This document shows positions 34,539-44,093 of a stretch of 64,000 nt of DNA, in pieces. Origin of the DNA: an uncultured Bacilli bacterium (GTDB lineage: Bacteria > Bacillota_I > Bacilli_A > RFN20 > CAG-826); NCBI GenBank assembly GCA_944349595.1, contig CALVNF010000002.1, positions 111,468 through 175,467 of the forward strand, given 5' to 3'. Position 1 is the first letter of the stretch. Each line of letters starts with the position of its first letter. The notes beneath the pieces were generated by a model that was not told the origin of the DNA, did not search any database, and worked only from the letters and a program-made list of their open reading frames with translations. The position numbers were made by a program, and so were the translations under genes.

Positions 34539-35120
34539 TTATAAAATCGATGAAAGAAAATCTTTAAAATCAAGTAGATTTATTTCGTTATTTATATTTG
34601 AATAAAAGATTTTTGTATTTTCTTTAATTAAATTATTTTCTTTAATTCTTTTACTAATTGCGTATTTTTCTTTTTGATTTAATTTATCAACTTTTGTAAA
34701 TAAAATAACATAATTAATTTTATAATGATTTAAAAATTCAATCATTGAATTATCATCATTAGAGAATTCTCTTCTTCCATCAATTAATAAAACAACGCAT
34801 TTAAGGTCATTATTGTCGCTAAAATAACTATCCATTATTTTTGAATATTCAATAAAAGAAAATTTATTACTTTTTGAATATCCATAACCAGGAGCATCAA
34901 CAAGATAAAATTTGTTGTCAACTAAATAAAAATTTAATAATTTTGTATGACCTGGTTTTGATGATACAAACGCTAATTTTTTAAACCCGGTAATTTCATT
35001 AATTAAAGTAGATTTTCCAACATTTGATTTTCCAACGAAAATAACCTGAGGAAGTTTTAATAAATCCTCAGGTTTTTTTACATATGATCTAATAAATTGG
35101 ATATTATTAAAATTAATCAT
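34539..35120 (-). CDS. engB: Ribosome biogenesis GTPase EngB (YsxC)
   Basis: GTPase for 50S assembly, 193 residues. FVGKSNVGKSTLINEI (G1, about 29-44), SSKPGHTKLLNFY (G2), DAPGYGYSK (G3, about 75-83), TKVDKLNQ (G4, about 142) and a C-terminal helix. Overlaps lon by 8 bases, the usual lon-engB pairing of Firmicutes. Confidence 0.96.
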   Translation of the reverse strand: MINFNNIQFIRSYVKKPEDLLKLPQVIFVGKSNVGKSTLINEITGFKKLAFVSSKPGHTKLLNFYLVDNKFYLVDAPGYGYSKSNKFSFIEYSKIMDSYFSDNNDLKCVVLLIDGRREFSNDDNSMIEFLNHYKINYVILFTKVDKLNQKEKYAISKRIKENNLIKENTKIFYSNINNEINLLDFKDFLSSIL

Positions 35121-37467
35121 TGTTATTATCTATGATTGCATACTTTATAGCATCAGATACTTTCTTCATATAGACAATATTCAAATTACTTTTAACTTCT
35201 TGAGGTAATTCTTCGACATTTTTTCTATTATCATATGGAACAATAACAGTTTTAATACCGCTTCTTAAAGCAGCTAAAGTTTTTTCTCTTAAACCACCAA
35301 TTGGTAAAGCGTTGCCTCTTAAAGTAACCTCACCAGTCATTGCAATTTCACTTGAAACCTTTTTACCAGTTAAGCAAGAAATAATAGCTATTGTAATTGC
35401 AACGCCAGCGCTTGGACCATCTTTTGGAACAGCGCCTTCAGGAACGTGAATGTGAAGTGTGTTTTTTTCAAATATCCTATTATCAATATGAAACTTCTTT
35501 GCATTTGCTCTAACATAATCGTAAGCAATTGAACACGATTCTTTCATGACATCGCCTAATTTACCAGTTAAAACGAGTCCACCTTTACCAGCAAATGAGT
35601 TCACTTCAATTGGTAAAATGTCTCCACCAAATTCAGTATAAGCAAGCCCAGTTACAACTCCAACTTGATCTTTTTTCTCTTTTTTACTGAATTCAAAAAT
35701 TTCAATTCCTAAATATTTTTTAACTTCTTTTGGTTCGATATTGACTTTTGTTTTACGATTAGAAATCAAATACTTAACAATAACTTTTCTTACAATTGTT
35801 TCAATTTTTCTTTCTAATTCTCTTGCGCCTGCTTCCCTTGTATACGAATTAATAATTAATTTTATTGCATCATCTGAAAAAGTTATTAAATCTTTATCAA
35901 TGTTATTTCTTTCCAATACTTTTGGAATTAAATATTGTTTTGCAATTTCTAATTTTTCAAGTTCGGTATAAGATGACATTTCAATTAATTCTAATCTATC
36001 TCTTAAAGGTTCAGGAATATCATATAAATAGTTTGCAGTTGCAATAAATAATACATTTGATAAATCATATGGCTCTTCTAAATAATTATCATTAAATGCA
36101 TAGTTTTGTTCTGGATCCAAAACTTCTAATAATGCGCTTGCAGGATCACCACGATAAGCGTTATTTACTAACTTATCAACCTCATCTAAAATAAACACAG
36201 GATTGATTACTTGTGCTTTTTTCATTCCATTAATAATACGACCTGGAATAGCTCCTACATATGTTCTTCTATGTCCTCTAATTTCTGCTTCATCGGAGAC
36301 ACCACCAAGAGAAACTTTAACGCATTTTCTATTTAAAGCTTCTGCAATCGATTTGGCAAGTGATGTTTTTCCGACACCTGGTGGCCCATAAAGACATAAA
36401 ATAGGTGATTTTAAATTGCCTGTCATTTGTTTGACAGCTAAATATTCAATTATTCTTTCCTTGACTTTTTCTAAGCCATAATGATTTTTATCAAGTACTT
36501 TCTTGACAACTTTTATATCATTATTATCTTCTGTTTTTTGATACCATGGAATATTCATTAGAGTTTGAATATAATTTTTAATTAAAGCAGCCTCTTGAGA
36601 ACCAGGTTGCATCATATTAGCTCTTTTTAATTCTTCCCTAACTTTTTCTTTAACATATTGAGGATAAGGATTTTTTTCCAAATTATCTAGAATTTGTTCA
36701 TCATCATCTTCTGAGTTTGTTACTTCACCTAATTCTTTTTTGATTGCTTTTAATTTTGCTCTCAAAATGTATTCTCTTTGATATTTTACATTTTCATCAT
36801 AGATATCTTTTTCAATTTGTTCATCAACTTCTTTTACGATTATTTCTTTATTTAATAAAGAGTAAATAATTTTTAATCTTGCAACTTCATTAAATGTCTC
36901 TAATAAATTTTGCTTTTCTTCAAAACTCATCGGAATATAATTTGCAATAGTAAAAGCAAAATTATTTTCAACTTTTCCTGAAACTAAGTTATTGAAAACA
37001 TTTTTTGGAAATCTTTGAAAAATTTTAGGAAGTTTTGACATTAAATCAGTAATTTTTCTAAATAATGAAACGATCAACATTTGATCTTCGTTTTCATCTT
37101 GTTCTAAAATTTTTCCAGAACCAAGATAAAAATCATTTTCAAATTTTATATCATCTAACTTAAAAATATCTTGACCAAGGATTGTAACCTTTAATCCATT
37201 ATTACCATTATTTGTTACAGAAGTTATTTCACAAATTGTACCAATTTGATTTAAAAAATTAAAATTTGGTTTAAATTCTCGGCTAGCAGAATCTTTTAAA
37301 GAAGTAACTATAATATAAGATTGACTATTTTTCTTAGCTTCTTCAATTGCAGCTATACCATCATAAGTTCTTACATCAAGATTAATATAATTTCCTGGAA
37401 AACAAACTGTATCAGCGATAATCAAAACAGGTAGTACAATATTGTCATTAACATTTGGTTCGGCCAT
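35113..37467 (-). CDS. lon: ATP-dependent protease Lon
   Basis: AAA+ serine protease of protein quality control. The LonN substrate-binding domain (about 1-200), AAA+ core with Walker A GPPGVGKTSLAKSIAE near 358, Walker B VFILDEVDKL near 422, and the protease domain with the Ser-Lys pair in KDGPSAGVAITIA near 681 and GGLREKTLAALRSG near 726. Length 784 is standard. GGAGGT lies 4 bases before the ATG. No CIRCE or CtsR box was recognised upstream; a -10 TATAAT lies about 40 bases before the start. Confidence 0.97.
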   Translation of the reverse strand: MAEPNVNDNIVLPVLIIADTVCFPGNYINLDVRTYDGIAAIEEAKKNSQSYIIVTSLKDSASREFKPNFNFLNQIGTICEITSVTNNGNNGLKVTILGQDIFKLDDIKFENDFYLGSGKILEQDENEDQMLIVSLFRKITDLMSKLPKIFQRFPKNVFNNLVSGKVENNFAFTIANYIPMSFEEKQNLLETFNEVARLKIIYSLLNKEIIVKEVDEQIEKDIYDENVKYQREYILRAKLKAIKKELGEVTNSEDDDEQILDNLEKNPYPQYVKEKVREELKRANMMQPGSQEAALIKNYIQTLMNIPWYQKTEDNNDIKVVKKVLDKNHYGLEKVKERIIEYLAVKQMTGNLKSPILCLYGPPGVGKTSLAKSIAEALNRKCVKVSLGGVSDEAEIRGHRRTYVGAIPGRIINGMKKAQVINPVFILDEVDKLVNNAYRGDPASALLEVLDPEQNYAFNDNYLEEPYDLSNVLFIATANYLYDIPEPLRDRLELIEMSSYTELEKLEIAKQYLIPKVLERNNIDKDLITFSDDAIKLIINSYTREAGARELERKIETIVRKVIVKYLISNRKTKVNIEPKEVKKYLGIEIFEFSKKEKKDQVGVVTGLAYTEFGGDILPIEVNSFAGKGGLVLTGKLGDVMKESCSIAYDYVRANAKKFHIDNRIFEKNTLHIHVPEGAVPKDGPSAGVAITIAIISCLTGKKVSSEIAMTGEVTLRGNALPIGGLREKTLAALRSGIKTVIVPYDNRKNVEELPQEVKSNLNIVYMKKVSDAIKYAIIDNNND

Positions 37468-37508
37468 AAACTACCTCCTTTAAAGTTATTATATTATATT
37501 TAAAAAAT

Positions 37509-37514
37509 ATTATA
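37509..37514 (-). promoter_or_regulatory. Probable -10 element of the lon promoter
   Basis: TGCATATAAT on the - strand, 41 bases before the lon ATG in the 90-base gap after tig. No clear -35 box. I saw no heat-shock operator in the gap. Confidence 0.45.
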
Positions 37515-37557
37515 TGCAAAAATACTCTTATAAATAATTAAAGAATAAAACTATTAA

Positions 37558-38847
37558 TTATTTTGTTTCTTTAAAGTTATTTTCCTTTAAGAAAGTTTCA
37601 ATTTTTCTTTCTTGTAAATTTTGTCTTAAATCAGCCATTTGATTTGCAATAGCTTTTTTAACTTCATCAACACTTCTATTATAAAGTTTTGACATCTTTT
37701 CGATTTCTTCATCGACATCTTTGTCAGTAACATTTAATTTTTCAGCTTCAGCAATCTTGCCTAAAACTAACATTGTTTTTAAATTTCTTTCAGCATCAAC
37801 TCTTAAAGTTTTTTCTAATTGTTCAAGAGTTTGATTTGTAATTTCTAAATATTGATCAAAAGTTAAACCATTTGATGTAACTCTTTGTTCAATGTTATTT
37901 TTCATAGCTTCAACTTCACGATCAACAAGTTTAGAAGACATTTCAATTTTTGAATTTTCAACAATTTTTTCAAGTAATTTATTGAATCTACTTCTTTCAG
38001 CTTGTTGTTGTTTATTTGCTAAAATTTGTGATTTTTCTTTTTCTTTTAATTGTTCGACAGTTTCAACACCTTCCATTTCAAGTGTTTTAACAAATTCATC
38101 ATTTACATCTGGAATTAATTTTTCTTTAACTTCGTGAATTGTACATTTAAAAATTGCATCTTTTCCAGCTAAATCTTTAACATATTGTTTTGGGAATGTA
38201 ACGTTAATTTCTTTAACATCACCAGCTTTTACACCAACTAATTGTTGTTCAAAACCTGGGATAAATTGATTGCTTCCTAATTCAAGGGAATAATTATTTG
38301 CAGAACCACCATCAAATGGTTTTCTATCAATATAACCAACAAAATCTAAAACAACAGTATCACCCATTCTTGCTGGTTTATCACTTTGTTTTAACATTGC
38401 ATTATCTAAAGCAATTCTGTTGATTGCTTGATTTATTTCTTGTTCGCCAACTTCAACGTTTTCTTTTACAACTTCAATGTCTTTGTATTGACCTAAAGTA
38501 ACTTCTGGATAAACAGAAATTTCAAAAGAAATTTCTAAATTATCTTTATCAACTTTATTAAATTTGATATCTGGTTCGATAATTGGAGTAATTTTATTTT
38601 CAGTTAAAACTTTTTCATATAAGCTTTGAGCAATAACTCTAAAACCTTCATTTAAAATATCACCTTCATTAATATGAGGTCTTGCTAATTCATCAGGAAT
38701 ACTTTTTCCATCTCTAAAACCTTTTAATTTTAATTTTGCTTTTAATTTTTCAAAAGCTTTCTTTTGAGCATCTTGCCATTCTTGTTTGTCAGCTACTACA
38801 TCAACTGTAACAATACCTTTTTCATTCTTGACTAAATTAGATTTCAT
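37558..38847 (-). CDS. tig: Trigger factor
   Basis: Ribosome-bound chaperone with peptidyl-prolyl isomerase activity. The ribosome-docking signature GFRDGKSIP lies near residue 43, the FKBP domain (GDTVVLDFVGYIDRKPFDGG, FIPGFEQQLVG) at about 150-240, and a long helical C-terminal chaperone domain to residue 429. The ATG at 38847 is chosen: the longer form starts at an ATG whose next codons contain the GGAGG that serves the inner start. Confidence 0.95.
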   Translation of the reverse strand: MKSNLVKNEKGIVTVDVVADKQEWQDAQKKAFEKLKAKLKLKGFRDGKSIPDELARPHINEGDILNEGFRVIAQSLYEKVLTENKITPIIEPDIKFNKVDKDNLEISFEISVYPEVTLGQYKDIEVVKENVEVGEQEINQAINRIALDNAMLKQSDKPARMGDTVVLDFVGYIDRKPFDGGSANNYSLELGSNQFIPGFEQQLVGVKAGDVKEINVTFPKQYVKDLAGKDAIFKCTIHEVKEKLIPDVNDEFVKTLEMEGVETVEQLKEKEKSQILANKQQQAERSRFNKLLEKIVENSKIEMSSKLVDREVEAMKNNIEQRVTSNGLTFDQYLEITNQTLEQLEKTLRVDAERNLKTMLVLGKIAEAEKLNVTDKDVDEEIEKMSKLYNRSVDEVKKAIANQMADLRQNLQERKIETFLKENNFKETK

Positions 38848-38891
38848 AAATTCCTCCATATGTATATATAATTTTTTAATAAATAATTTAA

Positions 38892-38968
38892 TGGCGTCCC
38901 TGAGGCGACTCGAACGCCTGACCCACAGCTTAGAAGGCTGTTGCTCTATCCAACTGAGCTACAGGGAC
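38892..38968 (-). tRNA. tRNA-Arg (anticodon TCT)
   Basis: Full cloverleaf of 77 bases including an encoded CCA. Acceptor GTCCCTG pairs with CAGGGAC, discriminator G. D arm TAGCTCAGTTGGATAGAGCA, anticodon stem CAGCC/GGCTG-type arm with TCT in the loop CTTCTAA, T arm with GTTCGAGTC. A TGATATTAT extended -10 lies about 15 bases upstream on the - strand. It reads AGA (and AGG) codons, AGA being the main arginine codon in these genes. Confidence 0.95.
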
Positions 38969-39052
38969 AACTGAATAATATAATATCACAAACCTTTAAA
39001 TTATAAAATATAATTTATAATTTTTTTAACAAAAGTAAAAAAAATATGTTTT

Positions 39053-40816
39053 TTAATCATCTTTGTGTATTTTATTGTATAAATTTAAGGCTACTTTTTT
39101 ATTTAAAAATTGCTCAAGTTCTAAAAGAGATGCTTGTTTTAATGAATTTAAGTCAGGATATGTTTCATAAATCAAATTCTTTTTAACTTTACCAAGACCT
39201 TCGACATCATCAAGAATTGATTTTTTGTAATTTTTTAAATGAGTTTGTCTAAAAAATGTAATTGCAAATCGATGAACTTCATCTTGCATTGAACTTAAAA
39301 ATAGATATAAATCGCTTTTTTTATCTAATGGAATTTTATTTCCATCTAGTGAAATTATACCTTCTGTTTGATGTTTATCATTTTTATAAAGTCCGAAAAT
39401 ATCAATGTTTTTGATATTTAAATTATTTAACACATTTTTTGCAACCACAATTTGATTTAACCCCCCATCAATTAAAATTAAATTAGGTAATTCTATTCCA
39501 TCATTTATCATTCTTTTGTATTTTCGTGTTAACACTTCTTTCATATTATCCAAATCACTTTTTGTATTTTCATTATTTAATTTAAATTTACGATATAATC
39601 TTTTACAAGCAATACCATTTATATATGCAACTGAAACACTAACTGCATCATATCCAGAAATATGAGAATTATCAAATAATTCGATATATTTTGGATATTT
39701 TATGTTTAATAAATTTTGTAAATTAATTAAAATTGATTCAACATCTCTAGTGGATTTTTCTTTATTAAAATATTTTTCAAGACCTTTTTTCGAATTTTCA
39801 ATTAATTTATTTAAAACATCAAAATTCTTACCTTTTGTTGGGGAAATTATTTTACAATTTAGATAATCTTGTAATGAATTTTTTAAATCTTTTGAAAAAA
39901 CAATTATTTCTTTTGGTAATTCATTTTTTGCATAATATTGAGTAATAAGATCAGAAACAGTTTCCAATTCATTTTCAAAAATTTCAGAAATTATTTCGTC
40001 TTTTCCAAGTAACATACCATTTCTATAAACAAATAATGCGATGCAAACATAATTATTAAAAGATGTATACGCAAAAAAATCTTTATTTTCATTAGAATTA
40101 AAATCAACTGTTTGCAATGTTTTAATATGATTAATTGCATCTAATAATTCTTTATAATATTTCGATTCCTCAAAATTTAGTTTTTCATTATTTTCTTTGA
40201 TTTTATCCATTAAATTATCTTCTATTTCTTTTGTATTGCCTTTTAAAAATTTATAAACTTTTGAATAAAGTTCGTCATTAACAGAGTCGTCAATCTTTTT
40301 AATGCAATACCCAAGACATTGATTGATATGATAATAAAGACAAGGTTTTTTTGGTAAAACATTACATTTTTTTAACGGAAATAATTTATTAATTAAATCA
40401 ATAATATCATAAGCAAAAGTTGATTTTGGATATGGGCCAAAATATGAATAATTTTTATCTTTTATATTTCTTTTTAATTTAACTTCGATTATACCCCTCT
40501 TTTTTAGGCCAATATAAGGATAATGTTTATCATCTTTTAAAAGAATATTATATTTTGGCAAATATTTATGAATCAAATTATATTCTAAGATAAATGCTTC
40601 TGATTCATTACTTGTAATAATAAAATCAAAATGATCAACATTACTAACCATTGCTTGAACTTTTCCACTTTGTGGTCTTAAAAAATATTGACTAACACGT
40701 TTATATAAGTTTTTTGCTTTTCCAACATAGATTACTTCGTTATCTTTATTATACATTTGATAACAACCCGGATTATTTGGCAAAGCATCGATTAATTTTT
40801 TTATTGTTTGATTCAT
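39053..40816 (-). CDS. uvrC: UvrABC system protein C
   Basis: Dual-incision nuclease of nucleotide excision repair. The GIY-YIG domain is N-terminal (PGCYQMYNKDNEVIYVGKAKNLYKRV, about 16-41), a UvrB-binding (UVR) part lies near 200-230, the RNase H-like second nuclease has LFDNSHISGYDAVSVSVAY near 385, and C-terminal helix-hairpin-helix motifs include LDDVEGLGKVKKNLIYE. Length 587 is usual. It overlaps mutS2 by 4 bases. The gap to the tRNA gene (38969-39052) contains an A+T-rich inverted repeat that might end transcription. Confidence 0.96.
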   Translation of the reverse strand: MNQTIKKLIDALPNNPGCYQMYNKDNEVIYVGKAKNLYKRVSQYFLRPQSGKVQAMVSNVDHFDFIITSNESEAFILEYNLIHKYLPKYNILLKDDKHYPYIGLKKRGIIEVKLKRNIKDKNYSYFGPYPKSTFAYDIIDLINKLFPLKKCNVLPKKPCLYYHINQCLGYCIKKIDDSVNDELYSKVYKFLKGNTKEIEDNLMDKIKENNEKLNFEESKYYKELLDAINHIKTLQTVDFNSNENKDFFAYTSFNNYVCIALFVYRNGMLLGKDEIISEIFENELETVSDLITQYYAKNELPKEIIVFSKDLKNSLQDYLNCKIISPTKGKNFDVLNKLIENSKKGLEKYFNKEKSTRDVESILINLQNLLNIKYPKYIELFDNSHISGYDAVSVSVAYINGIACKRLYRKFKLNNENTKSDLDNMKEVLTRKYKRMINDGIELPNLILIDGGLNQIVVAKNVLNNLNIKNIDIFGLYKNDKHQTEGIISLDGNKIPLDKKSDLYLFLSSMQDEVHRFAITFFRQTHLKNYKKSILDDVEGLGKVKKNLIYETYPDLNSLKQASLLELEQFLNKKVALNLYNKIHKDD

Positions 40817-43128
40817 TTTAAGTTAACTATGGTTGCTCCATAACCCCCTTCATTTGGACCGGCAAAGGAAAAAGATTCTACAAGATCAGATTTTTTTAAA
40901 TAATCTATCACCGCATTTCTAATAACACCCGTTCCAAAACCATGAATAATACGTACTCTTTTTAAATTATTTGAAGAGGCATTGGCTAAAAATCCTTTTA
41001 AAAGATCTATCGCTTCTACTCTTGTCTTCCCTAATAAATTTAATTCATATGAAATATTTTTAATGTAATAAGAATCGACATTTTTAATCTTCTTTTCTTT
41101 AGTTACAACATGATTTGTTTTTTCTAAATTTGATGAATTTATTGTATAAGATTTACCACCATCTGTTTTTATTAAAATATCGTCGTTTGCTTTTAAACTA
41201 ATTATCGTACCTTCGATTGGTAAATCTTTATGTTTGACATAATCACCAATTTTAAGCTCTTCGTTTGGCTCTTTGTTTTTTATAGTATTTGAAGATTTTG
41301 ATAAATCATCTAATTGCTTATCGACATTAATTGATTCGTGAAGTTTAATAGAAGATTTTGATAATAAATCTTTTTTAATTTTATCAATTTTATCCTTAAA
41401 TTCTTCAATTTCTTTTTCTTTTATGCTTTGCATTTCATTATCAAAATTTTTCAATTTTCCCTGCAAAACCTCATTATTTTTATTTAGTTCTTTAATTTTT
41501 TTATCCTCAATATTAATTTTTTCTTTTAGTTCATCATTGAGTTTTTTATTCTTAATAATTTCGTTAGTCAAAATAGAAATATTATATTCAGCGTTATCTT
41601 TAAGTTGACTATTTAAAATAGAAATTGCATCTTTGATAACGTTTTTATTAAGACCTATTTTTTTAGCAATCATAACACCATATGATTTGCCTGGCAAAGA
41701 CATAACAAATTTATATAGAGGTTTTATTTCTTTTTCATCAAATAACATTGAACCACACAAAATTGATTTTTCTGTTAAAGAATAAGTTTTTAATAAGGTA
41801 AAATGGGATGTTATTAATACTTTACCAGCAATATTTTTTAAATATTTTGCAACTGCTAAAGCAAGCGCTTCTCCTTCTTTTGGATCTGTTCCATTACCTA
41901 ACTCATCAATTAAAACAATATCATCTTCTTTACAAGAATTCATGATGTTGTTAATATTTAAAATATGTGACGAAAACGTTGATAAATTAGCTTCAATTGA
42001 TTGAGAATCACCAATTTCTATATAAATATGTTTGAAAAATCCAATACTTGAATCAGGATTACAAGGAACAGGAATATTTAATTCATTCATTAAAATTATT
42101 AAACCAACCATTTTTAAAAATACAGATTTACCACCAGCATTAGGTCCTGAAATTATTAATTCTTTATTTTCGCTTTTCATTTTTAAAGAATTTGCAACAA
42201 CACTATTTTTATCAATTAATGGGTGTTTTGCATCAATTAAATCAATTGAAACATCATTTTTTGTCTCTATTAAAACACCATCTATTTCCATTCCATAAAT
42301 AGATTTAGCATTTAAAAAATCAAAATATCCAATCGAATATTCATTATCAATTATTTCTTTTTCGTATAATAAAATATTATTAGTCAAATTTTTTAAAATT
42401 AATTTTATTTCATTTGATTCAAGATTTTTTTCATTATATATCTTATTACAAATCTCAATACATGAATTTGGTTGAATGAAAACAGTTTCTCCACTATCGG
42501 ACATTCCAATAATTAATCCTTTAATTTTATTTTTAAAATATGACTTAACAGCCAAAACATATGTATCATTTTTTATATAGATTTGGGAATCGGTTAAATA
42601 ATCTTTATTTGTCATTAATAAATTATTGATTGTATCTTTCAAATCATTTTCAAGGGATTTTAAATTTTGTCTAATAGTATATAAATTTTGACTTGCATCA
42701 TCTTTTATATTGTAATTTGTATCAAAAATTTTTTTAAATAATTCTTTGATCTGAGTAAAATCATTAAGTTTTAATAAAATTGAATTTAAAGACGAATTTT
42801 GATCAATTTTTTTAAAAAAAACTTTTAAATAATCGTTTAATTTAAAAAGACAATTAAAATTAATTGCATCATTTTTATTTAAAATTCCGCCTTTTTTGTA
42901 ATATTTAATGATGTTTTCAAGACTTTCTAATTTATCAATTGATAAAGGACCATTAATTTTTATATAATCATAAAGTTCTTTAAAAATTTGTCTTTTTTTG
43001 TTAAATTTTGTGTAATCATTTGGAAATTTTTCGTTCTCGAAAATTTTAATTCCACGATTTGTTTTTAAATAGGAATAGATTTTGTCATATATTACATCAA
43101 AATCTAACATCTTATAGTACTTATTCAT
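40813..43128 (-). CDS. mutS2: MutS2 family ATPase
   Basis: MutS-like protein without mismatch-recognition domain, linked to anti-recombination and ribosome rescue. The ATPase has Walker A ISGPNAGGKSVFLKM near 325, FSSHILNI and LIDELGNGTDPKEGEALA. A long coiled coil follows (about 500-610), then a KOW-like segment (IGDYVKHKDLPIEGTI) and a C-terminal Smr domain. The Smr motif usually LDLRG reads LNLLG here, while IIHGFGTG is intact. Three ATGs are available (43146, 43134, 43128). The last (MNKYYKMLDFD) is preferred because TATTAT lies 8 bases before it and the family starts there, suggesting a leaderless mRNA. Confidence 0.92.
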   Translation of the reverse strand: MNKYYKMLDFDVIYDKIYSYLKTNRGIKIFENEKFPNDYTKFNKKRQIFKELYDYIKINGPLSIDKLESLENIIKYYKKGGILNKNDAINFNCLFKLNDYLKVFFKKIDQNSSLNSILLKLNDFTQIKELFKKIFDTNYNIKDDASQNLYTIRQNLKSLENDLKDTINNLLMTNKDYLTDSQIYIKNDTYVLAVKSYFKNKIKGLIIGMSDSGETVFIQPNSCIEICNKIYNEKNLESNEIKLILKNLTNNILLYEKEIIDNEYSIGYFDFLNAKSIYGMEIDGVLIETKNDVSIDLIDAKHPLIDKNSVVANSLKMKSENKELIISGPNAGGKSVFLKMVGLIILMNELNIPVPCNPDSSIGFFKHIYIEIGDSQSIEANLSTFSSHILNINNIMNSCKEDDIVLIDELGNGTDPKEGEALALAVAKYLKNIAGKVLITSHFTLLKTYSLTEKSILCGSMLFDEKEIKPLYKFVMSLPGKSYGVMIAKKIGLNKNVIKDAISILNSQLKDNAEYNISILTNEIIKNKKLNDELKEKINIEDKKIKELNKNNEVLQGKLKNFDNEMQSIKEKEIEEFKDKIDKIKKDLLSKSSIKLHESINVDKQLDDLSKSSNTIKNKEPNEELKIGDYVKHKDLPIEGTIISLKANDDILIKTDGGKSYTINSSNLEKTNHVVTKEKKIKNVDSYYIKNISYELNLLGKTRVEAIDLLKGFLANASSNNLKRVRIIHGFGTGVIRNAVIDYLKKSDLVESFSFAGPNEGGYGATIVNLK

Positions 43129-43163
43129 ACTCATATATAATAGCATAATAATACTTTTTTTAT

Positions 43164-43169
43164 TACAAT
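43164..43169 (+). promoter_or_regulatory. -10 element of leaderless rnhC promoter
   Basis: TACAAT lies 6 bases before the rnhC ATG in the small gap between the divergent mutS2 and rnhC genes. There is no room for a leader or Shine-Dalgarno, and any -35 box must lie in mutS2 codons. Confidence 0.5.
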
Positions 43170-43175
43170 ATTAAT

Positions 43176-44093
43176 ATGTTGAAAATTAAGATTGATGAAG
43201 AAATTAAAAATAAAATTATAGAAAAATATTCTAGTTATCAATTAACTTCGAAAAATATATATCTAGACTTTTACGCTTTAATAAATGACACAAAAATACA
43301 AATTTATTCAAATGCAAAAAAGAATGATTTTAAATTACTAATTGATGGTGAAGATGAATTAAAAATTTTTAACGATTTAAACTTATCAAAAGAAAACTTA
43401 ATAAATGAAGATAAAAAAATAAGAGAATCGACTACTACTACTACTTTTCTTAATTTAGAACCTCAAATCGGGAGTGATGAAGTTGGTTTTGGTGATTTTT
43501 TCGGTCCAATTGTTGTAGTTGCTGCATATTATGATGAAAATTTTAAGGAATTATTTGATGAATTAAAATTTAAAGATTCAAAAAAATTAACTGATAAAAA
43601 AATATTAGAAATTGTTCCAAAAATTTTAGATAAAGTTAAATATTCATGTTTGGTTGTTGATGATATTAAATTAAATGAACTTATAAATAAAAAAATGAAT
43701 TTTAATCAAATTAAATCGATTTTGCATAACACATGTTTAAATAACTTATATAATAAGATAGATGAGAAAGTAAATTATATTTTTATAGATAAATTTAATG
43801 ATGAAAAAAAATATTATGAATATATAAAAGATGAAAAAAATGAACTAAAAAATATCACTTTTGAGATTCATGGCGAAGAAAAATTTCCAAGCGTTGCACT
43901 TGCAAGTTGCATTGCAAGATATGTTTTTTTAGAAAAAATGGAAATTTTAAATAAAAAATATAATGTTAAAATACCATTTGGAGCTTCTAAAATCGTTGAT
44001 GATTTTGCATTAAATTTCAAAAATAAATACGGTTTAAAAGAATTACAAAAAATAACTAAAACAAATTTTAAAAATTTTAAAAAATTAACTTAA
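43176..44093 (+). CDS. rnhC: Ribonuclease HIII
   Basis: Type 2 RNase H that removes RNA from RNA-DNA hybrids. An N-terminal TBP-like substrate-binding domain (about 1-80) is joined by a threonine-rich linker (TTTTT, encoded by an ACT trinucleotide repeat) to the catalytic domain: IGSDEVGFGDFFGPIVVVA with the DE pair near 99, KDSKKLTD near 136, FIDKF near 206 and the C-terminal SVALASCIARY. Length 305 is normal. It is one of only two complete + strand genes between 8.9 and 63.5 kb and pairs head to head with mutS2; its 3' end overlaps that of rluD by 9 bases. Confidence 0.94.
   Translation: MLKIKIDEEIKNKIIEKYSSYQLTSKNIYLDFYALINDTKIQIYSNAKKNDFKLLIDGEDELKIFNDLNLSKENLINEDKKIRESTTTTTFLNLEPQIGSDEVGFGDFFGPIVVVAAYYDENFKELFDELKFKDSKKLTDKKILEIVPKILDKVKYSCLVVDDIKLNELINKKMNFNQIKSILHNTCLNNLYNKIDEKVNYIFIDKFNDEKKYYEYIKDEKNELKNITFEIHGEEKFPSVALASCIARYVFLEKMEILNKKYNVKIPFGASKIVDDFALNFKNKYGLKELQKITKTNFKNFKKLT

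Noticed and set aside
43427..43445. ACT trinucleotide repeat in rnhC that resembles TACTAA arrays.
   Set aside because: Period is 3, not 11, and it encodes a threonine linker between the two RNase HIII domains.
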